A stretch of 64,000 bases of DNA from Lachnospiraceae bacterium (GCA_017461725.1 JAFTXG010000020.1:62001-126000), one strand, 5' to 3'. Counted from the stretch's first letter, positions 51,076-61,196 are shown. Made by a program: numbers and translations. Notes: generated from the sequence alone by a model not told the origin.

Positions 51076-52643
51076 AACGCCGCCCTCATTCCATTTTCTC
51101 TGATATCGTCTAAGTAAGCGGTCACCGCTTCGACAAGTCCCTCCACTTTGGTCAGATCCTGTCCCCAGAAATCCTCCCTCGCCAGACATGCGTTGACAAA
51201 CATTCCTGTGTCATCAGCAGAATGCTCTGCAAAGAACGCAAGAACCGACGCATCGTCTGAAATCATATATTCTTCATGTTGTTTCGCTGCTTCTCCGTGA
51301 TGAACGCAGTCATTTCCCGCCCGATAATCGCACTTATCCTTCGCTGAGTCGTGAGCAAATTCTGTAACACTCGTCGTCACCTCTCGCCGACCCACCAGCT
51401 TTCCGCCGCGCAGCTCTCTGCCGGAATAGAAGGCCATCAATGCAGCCAATGAGAAAGTTAAATGGGCAGGCAATTCCCCGCGCTCCTCCACAAACGCCAG
51501 CAGCGAGGGCATACATCTGGCTCTCCACTTGGACACTGAATTCAGCGAGATGGACAGGAGCGCATGCTTCACGTAAGGGTTCTCAAACCGACTCTCCACC
51601 GCCTTTGCAAAATCGATCAGCTCCTCCTTGGGCAGATCCAGCGTGGGGATCACCTCATCATATAAAGTCTTTTCCAGGAAACCGCGCACATCCTCGTCCT
51701 TCATGGACTCCAGCACGGTGTCATTCCCACAGAGGAAGGAGGCCAGCACGAATGAGGTGTGGGCTCCGTTCAGAATTCGCACTTTCCGCTTTTTGTAGGG
51801 CTTGTGGTCATCCGTGTAGATCACGTCCATGCCCGGCATGTCCGCCATGGCTTTATCCAGGGGCAGTTCTCCGCTGATATCTTTCTCCGACTCGATGACC
51901 CAGAGGGCAAAGGGCTCGCCGGTAACCATGATCCGATCCTCGTAGCCCAGCTTCTCCCACTCCTCCTGCTCGGTATCTCTGGGATAGCCGGTGACGATCC
52001 GGTCCACCAGCGTGGAGGTAAACACACATGCCTCATCCACCCATCGCTTAAAACCATCCTCCAGATTCCAGAGATCGATCAAACGATCCACACAGGCTTT
52101 CAGCGCGGCACCGTTATCGTCGATCAGCTCCGCCGGGAGCATCACCAGTCCCTTGTCCGCAGCTCCGCCAAACACCTGATATCTTCTATACAAAAACTGG
52201 GTCAGCTTGCCGGAAAAGCTCTTCGCCGGTTTCGCCTCAAACTGATCCATGGGGTCAAACACGATTCCGGCCTCGGTGGTATTTGACACCACAAACTTCA
52301 GTGTATCCAGCTCTGCCAGCGCCATATATCGCTCGTAATCTCCCACACAGCCCAGAATCTCCCGCACCGAGGTGATCTGTCGGTTCATGACTACCGCCTC
52401 GCCGTCCACGATTCCCCTTAAGGAAACCGTGTACTGACAGTCCTGCTCCCGGAACTTCTCCGTGCCTCCGACGGAATTTGGCTGAAGCAGCACGATATCT
52501 CCGTCAAACAGCCCCTTCTCGTTGGCGATGTCGATCATATAGTCCACAAATCCCCGGAGGAAATTGCCGCTGCCAAACTGAACCACCCGGATGGGCCGGT
52601 CTTTCTTGCCCGTCATTGCCGCATTTAATCGCTCCATACCCAT
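51060..52643 (-). CDS. uxaB: Tagaturonate reductase
   Basis: 527-residue mannitol-dehydrogenase-family enzyme reducing D-tagaturonate to D-altronate with NADH. N-terminal Rossmann motif VVQFGSGNFLRGFVDYMID, catalytic region with KKRKVRILNGAHTSFVLAS, and NPYVKHALLSISLNSVSKW. The start is ATG 52643 (GAGGAGATGA ahead) or ATG 52637. It is the first of the three uronate genes, after the GH28-like and SGNH genes in the same direction. Confidence 0.95.
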   Translation of the reverse strand: MGMERLNAAMTGKKDRPIRVVQFGSGNFLRGFVDYMIDIANEKGLFDGDIVLLQPNSVGGTEKFREQDCQYTVSLRGIVDGEAVVMNRQITSVREILGCVGDYERYMALAELDTLKFVVSNTTEAGIVFDPMDQFEAKPAKSFSGKLTQFLYRRYQVFGGAADKGLVMLPAELIDDNGAALKACVDRLIDLWNLEDGFKRWVDEACVFTSTLVDRIVTGYPRDTEQEEWEKLGYEDRIMVTGEPFALWVIESEKDISGELPLDKAMADMPGMDVIYTDDHKPYKKRKVRILNGAHTSFVLASFLCGNDTVLESMKDEDVRGFLEKTLYDEVIPTLDLPKEELIDFAKAVESRFENPYVKHALLSISLNSVSKWRARCMPSLLAFVEERGELPAHLTFSLAALMAFYSGRELRGGKLVGRREVTTSVTEFAHDSAKDKCDYRAGNDCVHHGEAAKQHEEYMISDDASVLAFFAEHSADDTGMFVNACLAREDFWGQDLTKVEGLVEAVTAYLDDIRENGMRAALCRIS

Positions 52644-52763
52644 TCATCTCCTCATTCTTTCTCGTCTCTTCCCGCTGATTGCCGCGCTGTCTCGAATACA
52701 GCCTCTTCTTTCCCGGCATTTTTCTCCGCTGACCCGGCAAATTCATCCACTGCTACTGCGTTT

Positions 52764-53894
52764 TTACGGCACAACCGCCACAAAGCTGATCTCCAGCACA
52801 TTGCCCAGCCCCGCCGGACTGTCTGACAACACCGGCTCGATCTCCACATGATGACGTCCGCGCTCCAGATTTCTGGCCAGTACCTTAAAATTGAAATCGC
52901 CCAGATCGCCCATCCAGGCCGCCTTATCATTCTGCAGCACGACCCGCTCGCCGCCGTCGATCCGATACGCCAGCCCGTAGCTGCTCTTTCCCACCATATG
53001 TACCACCGCACAGGCCGTGCCATCAAAATCAAAGGTCAGCTTCGTCCCCAGAGATTTGGTGTGAAAGCTGAGGTCCACCGGGATCGTATGGTAAGGGCGA
53101 TAAAAATATCCGTGGCCCTCAACCTGCATCTCAGCCTCGGTCAGCAGCCGCACGTTCTCCCAGTTGTTCTCGTAGAGCGGCTCCGGGATATTCTCCCCGC
53201 GCTCCCCCGGTTCGCCCAGAGCTACTTTAAAAAACTCCTTTACATAGTGGGCATAGATATTACTTCCGAAACTCTGCGGGTGGAGTCCGTCGGGAATCCA
53301 CTCATAATACTGGTAAAGGCCCTGCTGCCAGCCCTCAAAGGCCTTGAGTCCCGGCCACACCGAGGGAATCTGATAGTGCTCCGCCAGCACCTCATAGTCA
53401 CGGACACTGGGAGGAACCTTCCCATTCAGCAGATATTCCTGCATGGTCTTATCATAGGTGTAGACCAGCACAATATCACACTTTCCGTAATTCAACAGTT
53501 TTCTGATCAGACCCTCTCTGACCTCAAACCGGTACTCCTGCTCCTTGGCCCGGTCATTGACCGCATACTCGATAAACACCAGATCACACTGCTTTTCAAT
53601 GATCTGCCGTTCCACCCGAAGCACAGCCAGGTCTGAGCCGGTGGCTCCCTGGGCCGCATTTTCAATGATCAATCTGGTGTCGGGATACTCCGCACACAGC
53701 CAGTTGGTAAAATAATCGCTCCAGTTATGTCCGGCCTTGCCGTCGGTGATGGAACCGCCCAGATAGCCGACGGTGAGCTTCCCCCGCCGGATGGCCTCCC
53801 TGGTAAATTTGAGACCACTTCTCAGTCTGGCAGCACAGAGTGTCTCGCCAGATTTTTCATTCATTCCTTCTACCGGTCTTTCTTCTGCTCTCAT
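52764..53894 (-). CDS. SGNH/GDSL hydrolase with C-terminal domain, probable pectin-side-chain esterase
   Basis: 376 residues. Block I GYLGGSITDG near residue 45, block III EYAVNDRAKE, block V PDGLHPQSFGSN. The last ~120 residues form a beta-rich domain (GLAYRIDGGERVVLQND) seen in some carbohydrate esterases. No signal peptide. In this operon it may remove acetyl groups from oligogalacturonides (inference). I prefer ATG 53894 to GTG 53900. Gap to the GH28-like gene is 66 bases. Confidence 0.87.
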   Translation of the reverse strand: MRAEERPVEGMNEKSGETLCAARLRSGLKFTREAIRRGKLTVGYLGGSITDGKAGHNWSDYFTNWLCAEYPDTRLIIENAAQGATGSDLAVLRVERQIIEKQCDLVFIEYAVNDRAKEQEYRFEVREGLIRKLLNYGKCDIVLVYTYDKTMQEYLLNGKVPPSVRDYEVLAEHYQIPSVWPGLKAFEGWQQGLYQYYEWIPDGLHPQSFGSNIYAHYVKEFFKVALGEPGERGENIPEPLYENNWENVRLLTEAEMQVEGHGYFYRPYHTIPVDLSFHTKSLGTKLTFDFDGTACAVVHMVGKSSYGLAYRIDGGERVVLQNDKAAWMGDLGDFNFKVLARNLERGRHHVEIEPVLSDSPAGLGNVLEISFVAVVP

Positions 53895-53960
53895 TGTCAC
53901 ACCTGCCTTCTATTTCTACCGTAGATTTTTACCTTCAAACTATTTTTGAACTTCAAAGAC

Positions 53961-55295
53961 CTACTCCTCCTGTCGCATTTCCACGTCCTCAAACACCAGC
54001 ATCTCCCGCTTATCCTCCTGTATCGGGCGAATATCAATGTTCTTCAAATGCAGACCCTTCATATGCCGGAAATATATCCCGTAGGCCGGCAGTGTCTCTC
54101 CAAACCGGTCATTTTCCGGATATTCATGGGTGATCTCCGGCACCACCATATCACGGTCCGCCTCGGTTCCTCCACCGGGCACGGTGAAATTCAGATCCGC
54201 CAGAGAAATATTCTCGATGGGCACTCCCGGCTGTCCGGTCACCGACGAGGGCATCAGACAGGGCATATCCATCTGCTCACCCTCCCACAGAGCTGTCAGC
54301 TGCGGTGCCTTAAAGGGCTCGTAGGGTCCAACCGCAGTGATCCGGCTGATCTCAATATTTTTCATAGAACCGATGGTGGTCCCTGCCGGTCCCCTCCTCC
54401 GATCAGAGAGAATGACAAACAGTGGATAGCCCACATTTCTCATCTTCAAGTCCGTCACGGTCACCCCGTCCATGTCTCCGCCGTCGGTAATCTCCAGACT
54501 GACTCCGGCGTAGTATGTATCGTGGATCTCACAGTTGCTGATATGAATATTCTGAAAACCTCCGTTGGACTCGGTACCCAGCTTGATGGCATTACACCGG
54601 GAAGACACCACACAATTTTTTACGGTCACATCTTTACAAAATTCCCTGCGATTCAGGGCATAGGAGCTTTTCAGCACGATTCCGTCGTCTCCGCTTCGGA
54701 TCTTACAGTCGCTGATCACCACATCCCGGCAGCAGTCGGGACTGATCCCGTCGATATTCACATCCAGTTTAAGTCCCGAAACCCGCACATGCTCACAACC
54801 TAAAAAATACACCGCCAGATCGGTGGCATGGAGCAGCGTCATATCCATCACCGTCACGCTCCGGCACTCACGAAAGCCGAATATTTTCGCCGCACGTCTG
54901 GCCGTCCACTGACCCTCGCCGGGCGTGTCGCGCTTCTCCCAAACCGACTGCATGTCGATCGTACCAGCGCCCGAAACCGTGATATTTTCGCAGCCCTCCG
55001 CCCAGAACATACTGTGGCGGATGCAGGAATGTGAGGCATCCTGATACAGCGGATACCCAAGGTTCTCCCTGGGTTCAAATTTGTCCGGATCCTCACTGCC
55101 GTAAACATAAGCCCCCGGCTCAAACAGCAGATGGATATTGCTGTACAGACGGACAGAAGCGATGGTGTATTCTCCGTCAGGGATAACCACCGTTCCGCCT
55201 CCTGCCGCGCGACAGGCATCCACCGCAGACCGGAAAGCAGCCGTGGAATCGAATTTTCTGTTTTTCACTGCACCGTAAGCTAAAATATTGTACAT
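53961..55295 (-). CDS. GH28-like right-handed beta-helix protein (polygalacturonase family)
   Basis: 444 residues. The start MYNILAYGAVKNRKFDSTAAF and the parallel beta-helix pattern are typical of GH28. Conserved acidic motifs are present in VNIDGISPDCCRD and RSGDDGIVLKS. The usual GHG motif is replaced by SSRCNAIKLGTES and the RIK motif is not evident, so the catalytic mechanism or substrate may differ from classical polygalacturonase. No signal peptide: action on imported oligosaccharides is expected. ATG 55295 follows AAGGA; the longer start at 55319 is less likely. It is the first gene of the galacturonate operon. Confidence 0.88.
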   Translation of the reverse strand: MYNILAYGAVKNRKFDSTAAFRSAVDACRAAGGGTVVIPDGEYTIASVRLYSNIHLLFEPGAYVYGSEDPDKFEPRENLGYPLYQDASHSCIRHSMFWAEGCENITVSGAGTIDMQSVWEKRDTPGEGQWTARRAAKIFGFRECRSVTVMDMTLLHATDLAVYFLGCEHVRVSGLKLDVNIDGISPDCCRDVVISDCKIRSGDDGIVLKSSYALNRREFCKDVTVKNCVVSSRCNAIKLGTESNGGFQNIHISNCEIHDTYYAGVSLEITDGGDMDGVTVTDLKMRNVGYPLFVILSDRRRGPAGTTIGSMKNIEISRITAVGPYEPFKAPQLTALWEGEQMDMPCLMPSSVTGQPGVPIENISLADLNFTVPGGGTEADRDMVVPEITHEYPENDRFGETLPAYGIYFRHMKGLHLKNIDIRPIQEDKREMLVFEDVEMRQEE

Positions 55296-55373
55296 TTTCT
55301 TTTCCTTCTGCCGAATCAATCAATTCTCTTTTTTCCCATTCTCGTTTCTTCCAAAAGAATGGTATCATCATAT

Positions 55374-55379
55374 ATTATA
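55374..55379 (-). promoter_or_regulatory. Likely -10 box of the galacturonate operon
   Basis: Consensus TATAAT on the minus strand, 78 bases before the GH28-like gene; no good -35 box at the right distance, suggesting activator dependence. Confidence 0.4.
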
Positions 55380-55421
55380 AGAGACACACAACCCTGATTT
55401 CCATATGACTTTTTTTACTTT

Positions 55422-57311
55422 TTAGATAAATTTTTGATATACCTCGTCTGCTGATTTCTTCCCAGGACCTCCCGATACCGGCAGCCGGATCATCGCCACC
55501 GTACATCCATCCTGATCCTTCTCGTAAATCAGATCTCCTCTCTCCCCGTAGAGCATCCGGACGCGCTCATACACATTGCGTATACCCAGACTGTCTGATC
55601 CTTTCTCAAACTCATCCTGACCTCTCAGGTATCGGTTGATCCGCTCCACATCCGCGTCAGTTCCGTTATCCCAGACGCGGATCACCACAAAATCACCCTC
55701 CACTGACGAGGACAGCCGGATCTGCGCATCATTCTCAATGATATTCATTCCGTGGATCAGACTGTTTTCCACCAGCGGCTGGATGATTACCTTTGGAAGC
55801 GGAAACTTCTCCGTCTCCGGTGCGATCTCGTACTCAAACCGAATCAGATTGCGGTAACAGAACTGCTGTATTCGGGTGTAACACTGAATATTGCGCACCT
55901 CGTCAGCCAGTGTCACCATACTGTCCGGATGTTTGATGCTGTATCTGAGCATCTGAGAAAGATAGCTGATCACGTCCGCCACCTCCTGTCTGCCGGAAAG
56001 CAGTTCCACACTGGCGATGGAATTTAAGGTATTGTAGACAAAGTGTGGATTAATCTGTGCCTGCAGTGCCCGCATCTCCGCCTGTTTTTTCTTCTCGGAG
56101 GCCTCCACCACATTCTGGAACATCTCCTTGAGTCGGCTGATCAGATGGTTGAAAGAAGCGTACAGCACAGAGACCTCATCGTCCTCCTTGTGAATAAACT
56201 CAATCGTTTCCATCCTTCCGCTCTGCATGTGATCCGCCAACCGGCCGATGGGCTTTGCCACATAAATACTCAACACTGCCGCCAGCAAAATACCGGTGAT
56301 CAGGATCGCGACTGCCACCATCACGATCACCTGAGCCATACCGGCATTCATATTGCTGATATCCTCCATCGGCACCGCAATGAACATGAACAGCTCACCG
56401 TTCAGATCTGTTTTCTGAATCAGGTATTCATCTTCATTTACCATATGACTGACCGTATCATCCATAACCGCCAGTTCAATCTCCGAAAACATCGCTGTCC
56501 TTTGCTGATCGCTGGCATAAATCACCTTATTCTGACAATCGGTAATCCAGATACAGGCATTCTCCGTCACTGCAGACGCATTGATCCGCTCGGCGATCCA
56601 CGCAGTCTCAAAGCCCACGGCAAAGACAGCAAACCGCTCCTCAACCAGATTCATATCCTCCACATAGCGGTACTTCATTACCTTGGCCAGATAGAGCCAG
56701 GACTCATTTTCCGGCAAAGTGAACCAGTAGACAGCCCCGTCCAGCTGTTTCGTCTGCCGATACCAGTCTTCTGTCTCTACGCCTTGATTATCCACAAAAA
56801 TTTTTTCATTGATTTCCAGACCGGTAGTGTGATTTAACCATTTGGTAATGGGATATTCCTTGTCCACAAATACTCTGGCCACATGGGACACCCCGGCACC
56901 GTCAAAGCAATCCTCAAACAGATTTGTGATTCGTTCAGTGTTTGTATCATAGAGCTGATTCAACCCATAAAGATCCGAATTGTCCGGAAGCCGCTCATAT
57001 TTACAGATCATGCTGACCAGCTGTGATGTGATACTGCTCTGTCCCAGATACAGATCATCATTATCGTGGATCACATCAATGGAACTCTCCACCCGCTCCA
57101 CCAGACGCTTTACCTCACCTGCGTTTACGGAGACAGCCATATCGATGGCCCCGCGGATGGACTTCATGGATTTTTCTTTAAAATAGTTTGACAGAATCCC
57201 GGCCATGGAAACCACGATCACCGCGATCATGCCCACCAGAATCAGCGTGGTCCGCAGGCGGAAGGAAATATTTATTCCGCCCTTAATCTTTTTGTTTTTT
57301 GTCACATCCAT
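55422..57311 (-). CDS. YesM/LytS-type sensor histidine kinase
   Basis: 629 residues: membrane helix (about 25-45), a large outside Cache-like sensor region (about 45-310), a second helix (about 315-340), HAMP, then the His_kinase domain with the phospho-accepting NPHFVYNTLNSI and an ATPase domain (IQPLVENSLIHG; DSLGIRNVYERV). This kind of kinase usually senses extracellular carbohydrate or a sugar-loaded binding protein. ATG 57311 follows GGAGGTG. It is directly downstream of its response regulator (24-base gap). Confidence 0.93.
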   Translation of the reverse strand: MDVTKNKKIKGGINISFRLRTTLILVGMIAVIVVSMAGILSNYFKEKSMKSIRGAIDMAVSVNAGEVKRLVERVESSIDVIHDNDDLYLGQSSITSQLVSMICKYERLPDNSDLYGLNQLYDTNTERITNLFEDCFDGAGVSHVARVFVDKEYPITKWLNHTTGLEINEKIFVDNQGVETEDWYRQTKQLDGAVYWFTLPENESWLYLAKVMKYRYVEDMNLVEERFAVFAVGFETAWIAERINASAVTENACIWITDCQNKVIYASDQQRTAMFSEIELAVMDDTVSHMVNEDEYLIQKTDLNGELFMFIAVPMEDISNMNAGMAQVIVMVAVAILITGILLAAVLSIYVAKPIGRLADHMQSGRMETIEFIHKEDDEVSVLYASFNHLISRLKEMFQNVVEASEKKKQAEMRALQAQINPHFVYNTLNSIASVELLSGRQEVADVISYLSQMLRYSIKHPDSMVTLADEVRNIQCYTRIQQFCYRNLIRFEYEIAPETEKFPLPKVIIQPLVENSLIHGMNIIENDAQIRLSSSVEGDFVVIRVWDNGTDADVERINRYLRGQDEFEKGSDSLGIRNVYERVRMLYGERGDLIYEKDQDGCTVAMIRLPVSGGPGKKSADEVYQKFI

Positions 57312-57335
57312 CCGCGGCACCTCCGTCCTGCAAGA

Positions 57336-58397
57336 TCACTTTTGTATCCCCGAATGATACTTCTCCCGGTACTCAGAGGGCGACATCCCTTTCTGTGCCC
57401 GAAATAGCTTGGCAAAATAGCTGACGTTGGAATAGCCCACCTGCATGGCCACCTGATTGATCGGCAAAAAGGTGGTGCGCAGCAGCTCACAGGCCTTTTT
57501 TATCCGAAAGGCCACAATATATTCGATCAGACTGATGCCGCTGTTGCCTGCATAGACACGGCTCAGATGGGGCGGTGAGAGGCAGACCTTCTTGGCGATC
57601 CACGCCACACCGAAATCCGGGTCCATATAGTTTTCCGCCACCAGACTGTTAATTTCATGAATCAGTACTTTTTTCTTTGTTTCCTTCGGAAGCACCTTCA
57701 GCACGCTCCGATAATGCTCCCGGACATAGTCGATGCACTCCTCCGCCTTCTTATAAGGGAAAGGGGTCTGCAGTCCGCTCTGTATTTTTTCCTGCAGCAG
57801 AGTAAACTCTTTCATATAGCTGCTGGAATGGATATAGGTCAGCAAAATATTCAGCAAATACACGCAAAACGGATAGATCCGCTTTACGCCGTCGCTTCCC
57901 CGAAGCATAAGCTCCTCAAAAAAGTTCTCAATATAGTCTGAATCCCGCTCGTTCAGCGCCTGATGCATCCGGTCGATCAGCTCGGAGCTGAAGGTTTTCT
58001 CCCACCAGTTCTCCCGTCTTCTCTCTGCCACGATCTCACTTAAGTTCTTTTTGATCTGCTCAATACTCTCACTGCAGATCGGCTTTAAGATATAGCTTTT
58101 TACTCCATGCTTCAATGCCACCTGCATGGAGGGAAAATCCTCGTAAGCGCTCAGGAAAATAATGTCCACATCCGGATACTGGGTGCGGATCTCCTGACAA
58201 AGCTCTTTTCCGTCCATGTGGGGCATGATCAGATCGGAGATCACCACGTCCGGCTTACTCTTCTGGAGTGACTCCAGTGCAGTCAGCGCATTATAAAATA
58301 TCTCCGGACGGTTATAGCCCAACTCCTCCCAGGGGATCAGTTCCTCCAGACACGCGCACATATTCGGATCATCATCTACCAGATACACATTCAACAT
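57336..58397 (-). CDS. YesN-type AraC response regulator
   Basis: 353 residues: receiver domain with phospho-Asp D55 in DVVISDLIMPHMDG, a helical middle (about 130-240), and a C-terminal AraC DNA-binding domain (DFGVAWIAKKVCLSPPHLSRV; INQVAMQVGYSNVSYFAKLF). ATG 58397 has GAAAGAGG ahead. With the YesM-like kinase it is expected to control the neighbouring ABC importer and perhaps the galacturonate operon in response to oligosaccharide. Confidence 0.93.
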   Translation of the reverse strand: MLNVYLVDDDPNMCACLEELIPWEELGYNRPEIFYNALTALESLQKSKPDVVISDLIMPHMDGKELCQEIRTQYPDVDIIFLSAYEDFPSMQVALKHGVKSYILKPICSESIEQIKKNLSEIVAERRRENWWEKTFSSELIDRMHQALNERDSDYIENFFEELMLRGSDGVKRIYPFCVYLLNILLTYIHSSSYMKEFTLLQEKIQSGLQTPFPYKKAEECIDYVREHYRSVLKVLPKETKKKVLIHEINSLVAENYMDPDFGVAWIAKKVCLSPPHLSRVYAGNSGISLIEYIVAFRIKKACELLRTTFLPINQVAMQVGYSNVSYFAKLFRAQKGMSPSEYREKYHSGIQK

Positions 58398-58510
58398 CGG
58401 ATTTTCCTCTTTCACTCATTTTCAACCATTTGTACGGATCTGATACACCGGTCTGACCTCACGATTTTCCATCAACAGCGAAACACTTAAGTTCACACCG
58501 CTGTATCTTC

Positions 58511-58519
58511 AGTATAGCA
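58511..58519 (-). promoter_or_regulatory. Extended -10 promoter of the yesN-yesM pair
   Basis: TGCTATACT on the minus strand (TGn plus TATACT), 17 bases after a weak TTTATT, leaving a leader of about 105 bases. Confidence 0.5.
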
Positions 58520-58558
58520 CACCTCATGAAAAAATAAAGGGGTGCCATATAGCAAAAA

Positions 58559-58584
58559 CCGGGGCGGCAATTCAACCACCCCGG
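58559..58584 (-). terminator. Terminator of the ABC importer operon
   Basis: CCGGGGTGG pairs with CCGCCCCGG (9 bp with one T-G wobble) on the minus strand, followed by TTTTTGC, 40 bases after the binding-protein gene. Confidence 0.88.
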
Positions 58585-58623
58585 CCTCATATGGTGGCAT
58601 ACACACCATAAAAACAACTTTAC

Positions 58624-60177
58624 TTATTTATTTGCAACCCAGGCATCGTACTGTGCCTGCATCTCAGCAATAATATTGTCCACGCCTGCTGCCTTACGGT
58701 CATTCAGGAAGTTCTGCAGATACTCGTCAGGATCGTAGAATCCGTACTCCAACAGGTGAGTGTACTGCTTTGCCACGTTGGCCAGGGCGGAAACCTCAGC
58801 AGCAACTTTCTCGCTGTCGAAACGGAAGCCCATGGTGGGGGAAGCTACAGCTGCTGCATTGTCTGCAGCGTACAGCTCCTTCTTATTGAGGCTTTCCCCT
58901 TCCAGCAGGGAAGCGGTAAATACAGAAGACGCCATCCATGTATCCATACCATAGCCGCTGTCGGCAATTCTGGTCACTGTTCCGTCCGCATTGCGGTTAT
59001 AGTTTACACCCTCAATACCGAACGCATACAGGTCTGCCATCACCGGATCGGTGAGAATCAGCTCGATCAGCTTCAGACAAGCCTCAGCCTTATCTGTCTT
59101 TGCACTGATTGCAAAATCGGTTCCCATCATGGAGTTGGAACCGGTCTGACGTTCTCCAATCTCGATACCGTATACTTCAACTCCCTTGTAACGTACAGCA
59201 GCATTATTCAGATTGTCGGGGGTGGTCACCCACTGGGTCATACCATAGTTACCGGTGTTACGCCACTCGTTCATGACTGCACCCTTCAGGTTACCAACAG
59301 CGAGCTCATCGTGGAAGAAGCCTCTCTGGTTCCAGTCATGCATCAGAGCTACATAATCAGCATACTCCTGGGTCGCATACAGATCCACAATTTTTCCGGT
59401 GGAAGCATCCAGACCAACACCGCTGGATACCACACTGTAAATCGGATCATAGCCCATCATATTGACAAAGGTAAAGGACTTAACTACTCCAAGAGCGGTA
59501 TCATCCATATCCACAACTGCCTGCAGATAATCTGTCAGATTACCCAGATCGCGAATGGTCTCCACCTTAATCTCATTGACATCGATACCGGTATTTGCCT
59601 TAACCTTGTCTGCCATTTCCTTGGGGAAAATGTATGTACCACCGGTAAAGGACTCTTTCATGATCGGAACAACATATCGTCTTCCGTCATACTCGGTGGA
59701 CTCCCAAACCATCTCCGGGATTGACTCAACCAGCGTAGAATAGTTGGGCAGCAGCTCAGTGATATCCATCAGAGCCCCCTCCTTAATAAAGGGATCCCAA
59801 ACGGCAGACGCTCCCTTACTTGACCAGATCATGTCGATCTTATCGGAAGTCGCCAGCTCCATCTTCAGCTTATCCGATTCTGATGAATAAATATATTCAA
59901 AGGTAACATTGATTTTTTCCTTTGCGTATTCATTCATCGCCTTAATAACCGCCTCACGTCCGGGCATATTACCGTCTGCATTTGCCTCGATACCATCTGC
60001 CCAGAATACAATGTGCTCAGGCTCTGCGGGAACAGGTGCCGCAGTTTCCTCAGGGGCATCGGTTGCCTTGGGAGCATCGGTTGCCTCTGGAGCGTCGGTA
60101 GGATCAACTTTCTCACCGCAAGCTGCCAGAGAAAGAATCATTACCAGAGCCAACAGCATTGCCAATAACTTTTTCAT
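58624..60177 (-). CDS. Extracellular solute-binding lipoprotein of an oligosaccharide ABC importer
   Basis: 517 residues. Lipoprotein signal peptide MKKLLAMLLALVMILSLAAC with lipidated C20, then a Thr-Asp-Ala-Pro repeat linker (TDAPEATDAPKATDAP), then a family 1/LipO-type sugar-binding domain. It captures an oligosaccharide outside the cell for the two permeases encoded just upstream. AAGGAG precedes ATG 60177; the longer start at 60255 lacks a signal peptide. It is the third gene of the importer operon, as in lplB-lplC-lipO layouts. Confidence 0.93.
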   Translation of the reverse strand: MKKLLAMLLALVMILSLAACGEKVDPTDAPEATDAPKATDAPEETAAPVPAEPEHIVFWADGIEANADGNMPGREAVIKAMNEYAKEKINVTFEYIYSSESDKLKMELATSDKIDMIWSSKGASAVWDPFIKEGALMDITELLPNYSTLVESIPEMVWESTEYDGRRYVVPIMKESFTGGTYIFPKEMADKVKANTGIDVNEIKVETIRDLGNLTDYLQAVVDMDDTALGVVKSFTFVNMMGYDPIYSVVSSGVGLDASTGKIVDLYATQEYADYVALMHDWNQRGFFHDELAVGNLKGAVMNEWRNTGNYGMTQWVTTPDNLNNAAVRYKGVEVYGIEIGERQTGSNSMMGTDFAISAKTDKAEACLKLIELILTDPVMADLYAFGIEGVNYNRNADGTVTRIADSGYGMDTWMASSVFTASLLEGESLNKKELYAADNAAAVASPTMGFRFDSEKVAAEVSALANVAKQYTHLLEYGFYDPDEYLQNFLNDRKAAGVDNIIAEMQAQYDAWVANK

Positions 60178-60281
60178 GTCTTTGATCTCCTTTTTACTTT
60201 TTATTTTTTCCAAGAAGGCTGCACAGTATGCATGTGCAGTCCTCTTTGACTGCAATTGATCATTTCACCATCAAGGCGCAC

Positions 60282-61169
60282 TCAGCCCTTCACCGAACCG
60301 ATGGTAATACCCTTGACGAAATACTTCTGGAAGAACGGGTAAGCAATCAGGATCGGTCCCAGCGCAGCCAGCAGAATCGCCATACGTGCGCTTTCTCCGG
60401 GGATGGAACCGGCCACTGCCGCATACATCTCCGCAGACATGACATCCTCGTTTTCCAGAAGAAACTGAATGTTTTTTTCCACCCTCATCAGCAGCAGAGA
60501 CAGGGGTGTTTTATTCGGATCATCTATGTACAGATAAGCCTTCTGCCAGGAATTCCAATAGCCGATAGCCTTCATAAAGCCTACAGAGGCCAGCGCCGGA
60601 GTCATACAGGGAACCACCACCTGGAACAGGGTGCGGAACTCACTGGCGCCATCCATCTTCGCCGACTCAATGAGAGCCTCGGAAACCGTTCCCTGAATAT
60701 AGGTACGCATGATGATCACATGCATGGCACTGACGCCATTCAGAATCAAGATCCAGTAGGTATCCTTCAGATGATAAATTGTGGTGTTGACCATATAGGA
60801 GGCCAGCTGACCGCCGGAAAACAGCATGGTGATCAGAATCAGCGTTGAAAATACCCTTCTCATTCTAAAGGTACTGCGGCTCAAGGTATAGGCAAACATC
60901 CCTTCCACCGTCAGATCCAGCAAAGTACCTGCCACCGTAACAAAAATGGTTACACCGTAGGATACAACCATCTGTTTGCCGTAACCTAACACATATTTCC
61001 ACGCGTCCAGTGACCATGCCGAAGGGAAAAAGCTATATCCGTTTTTAATAATACTCTCCTCACTGGAGAAGGAAACGACCACGATCAGAATCATCGGCAG
61101 CAGACAAAACAGTGCAATCGCTCCCATCAATATAGTCAATAACCATTGACCAATTCCTGTTTTTCTCAT
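60282..61169 (-). CDS. ABC sugar permease, LplC/YtcP type
   Basis: 295 residues with six membrane helices and the inner-membrane-component loop ALIESAKMDGASEFRTLF (EAA motif). It is the second channel subunit of the importer. I use the ATG at 61169 because AGGA lies 9 bases ahead; an ATG at 61178 directly abuts that ribosome site. It follows the first permease after a short gap and precedes the lipoprotein. Confidence 0.92.
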   Translation of the reverse strand: MRKTGIGQWLLTILMGAIALFCLLPMILIVVVSFSSEESIIKNGYSFFPSAWSLDAWKYVLGYGKQMVVSYGVTIFVTVAGTLLDLTVEGMFAYTLSRSTFRMRRVFSTLILITMLFSGGQLASYMVNTTIYHLKDTYWILILNGVSAMHVIIMRTYIQGTVSEALIESAKMDGASEFRTLFQVVVPCMTPALASVGFMKAIGYWNSWQKAYLYIDDPNKTPLSLLLMRVEKNIQFLLENEDVMSAEMYAAVAGSIPGESARMAILLAALGPILIAYPFFQKYFVKGITIGSVKG

Positions 61170-61196
61170 TCCATCCATTCCTTTCCCTATGTTTTA

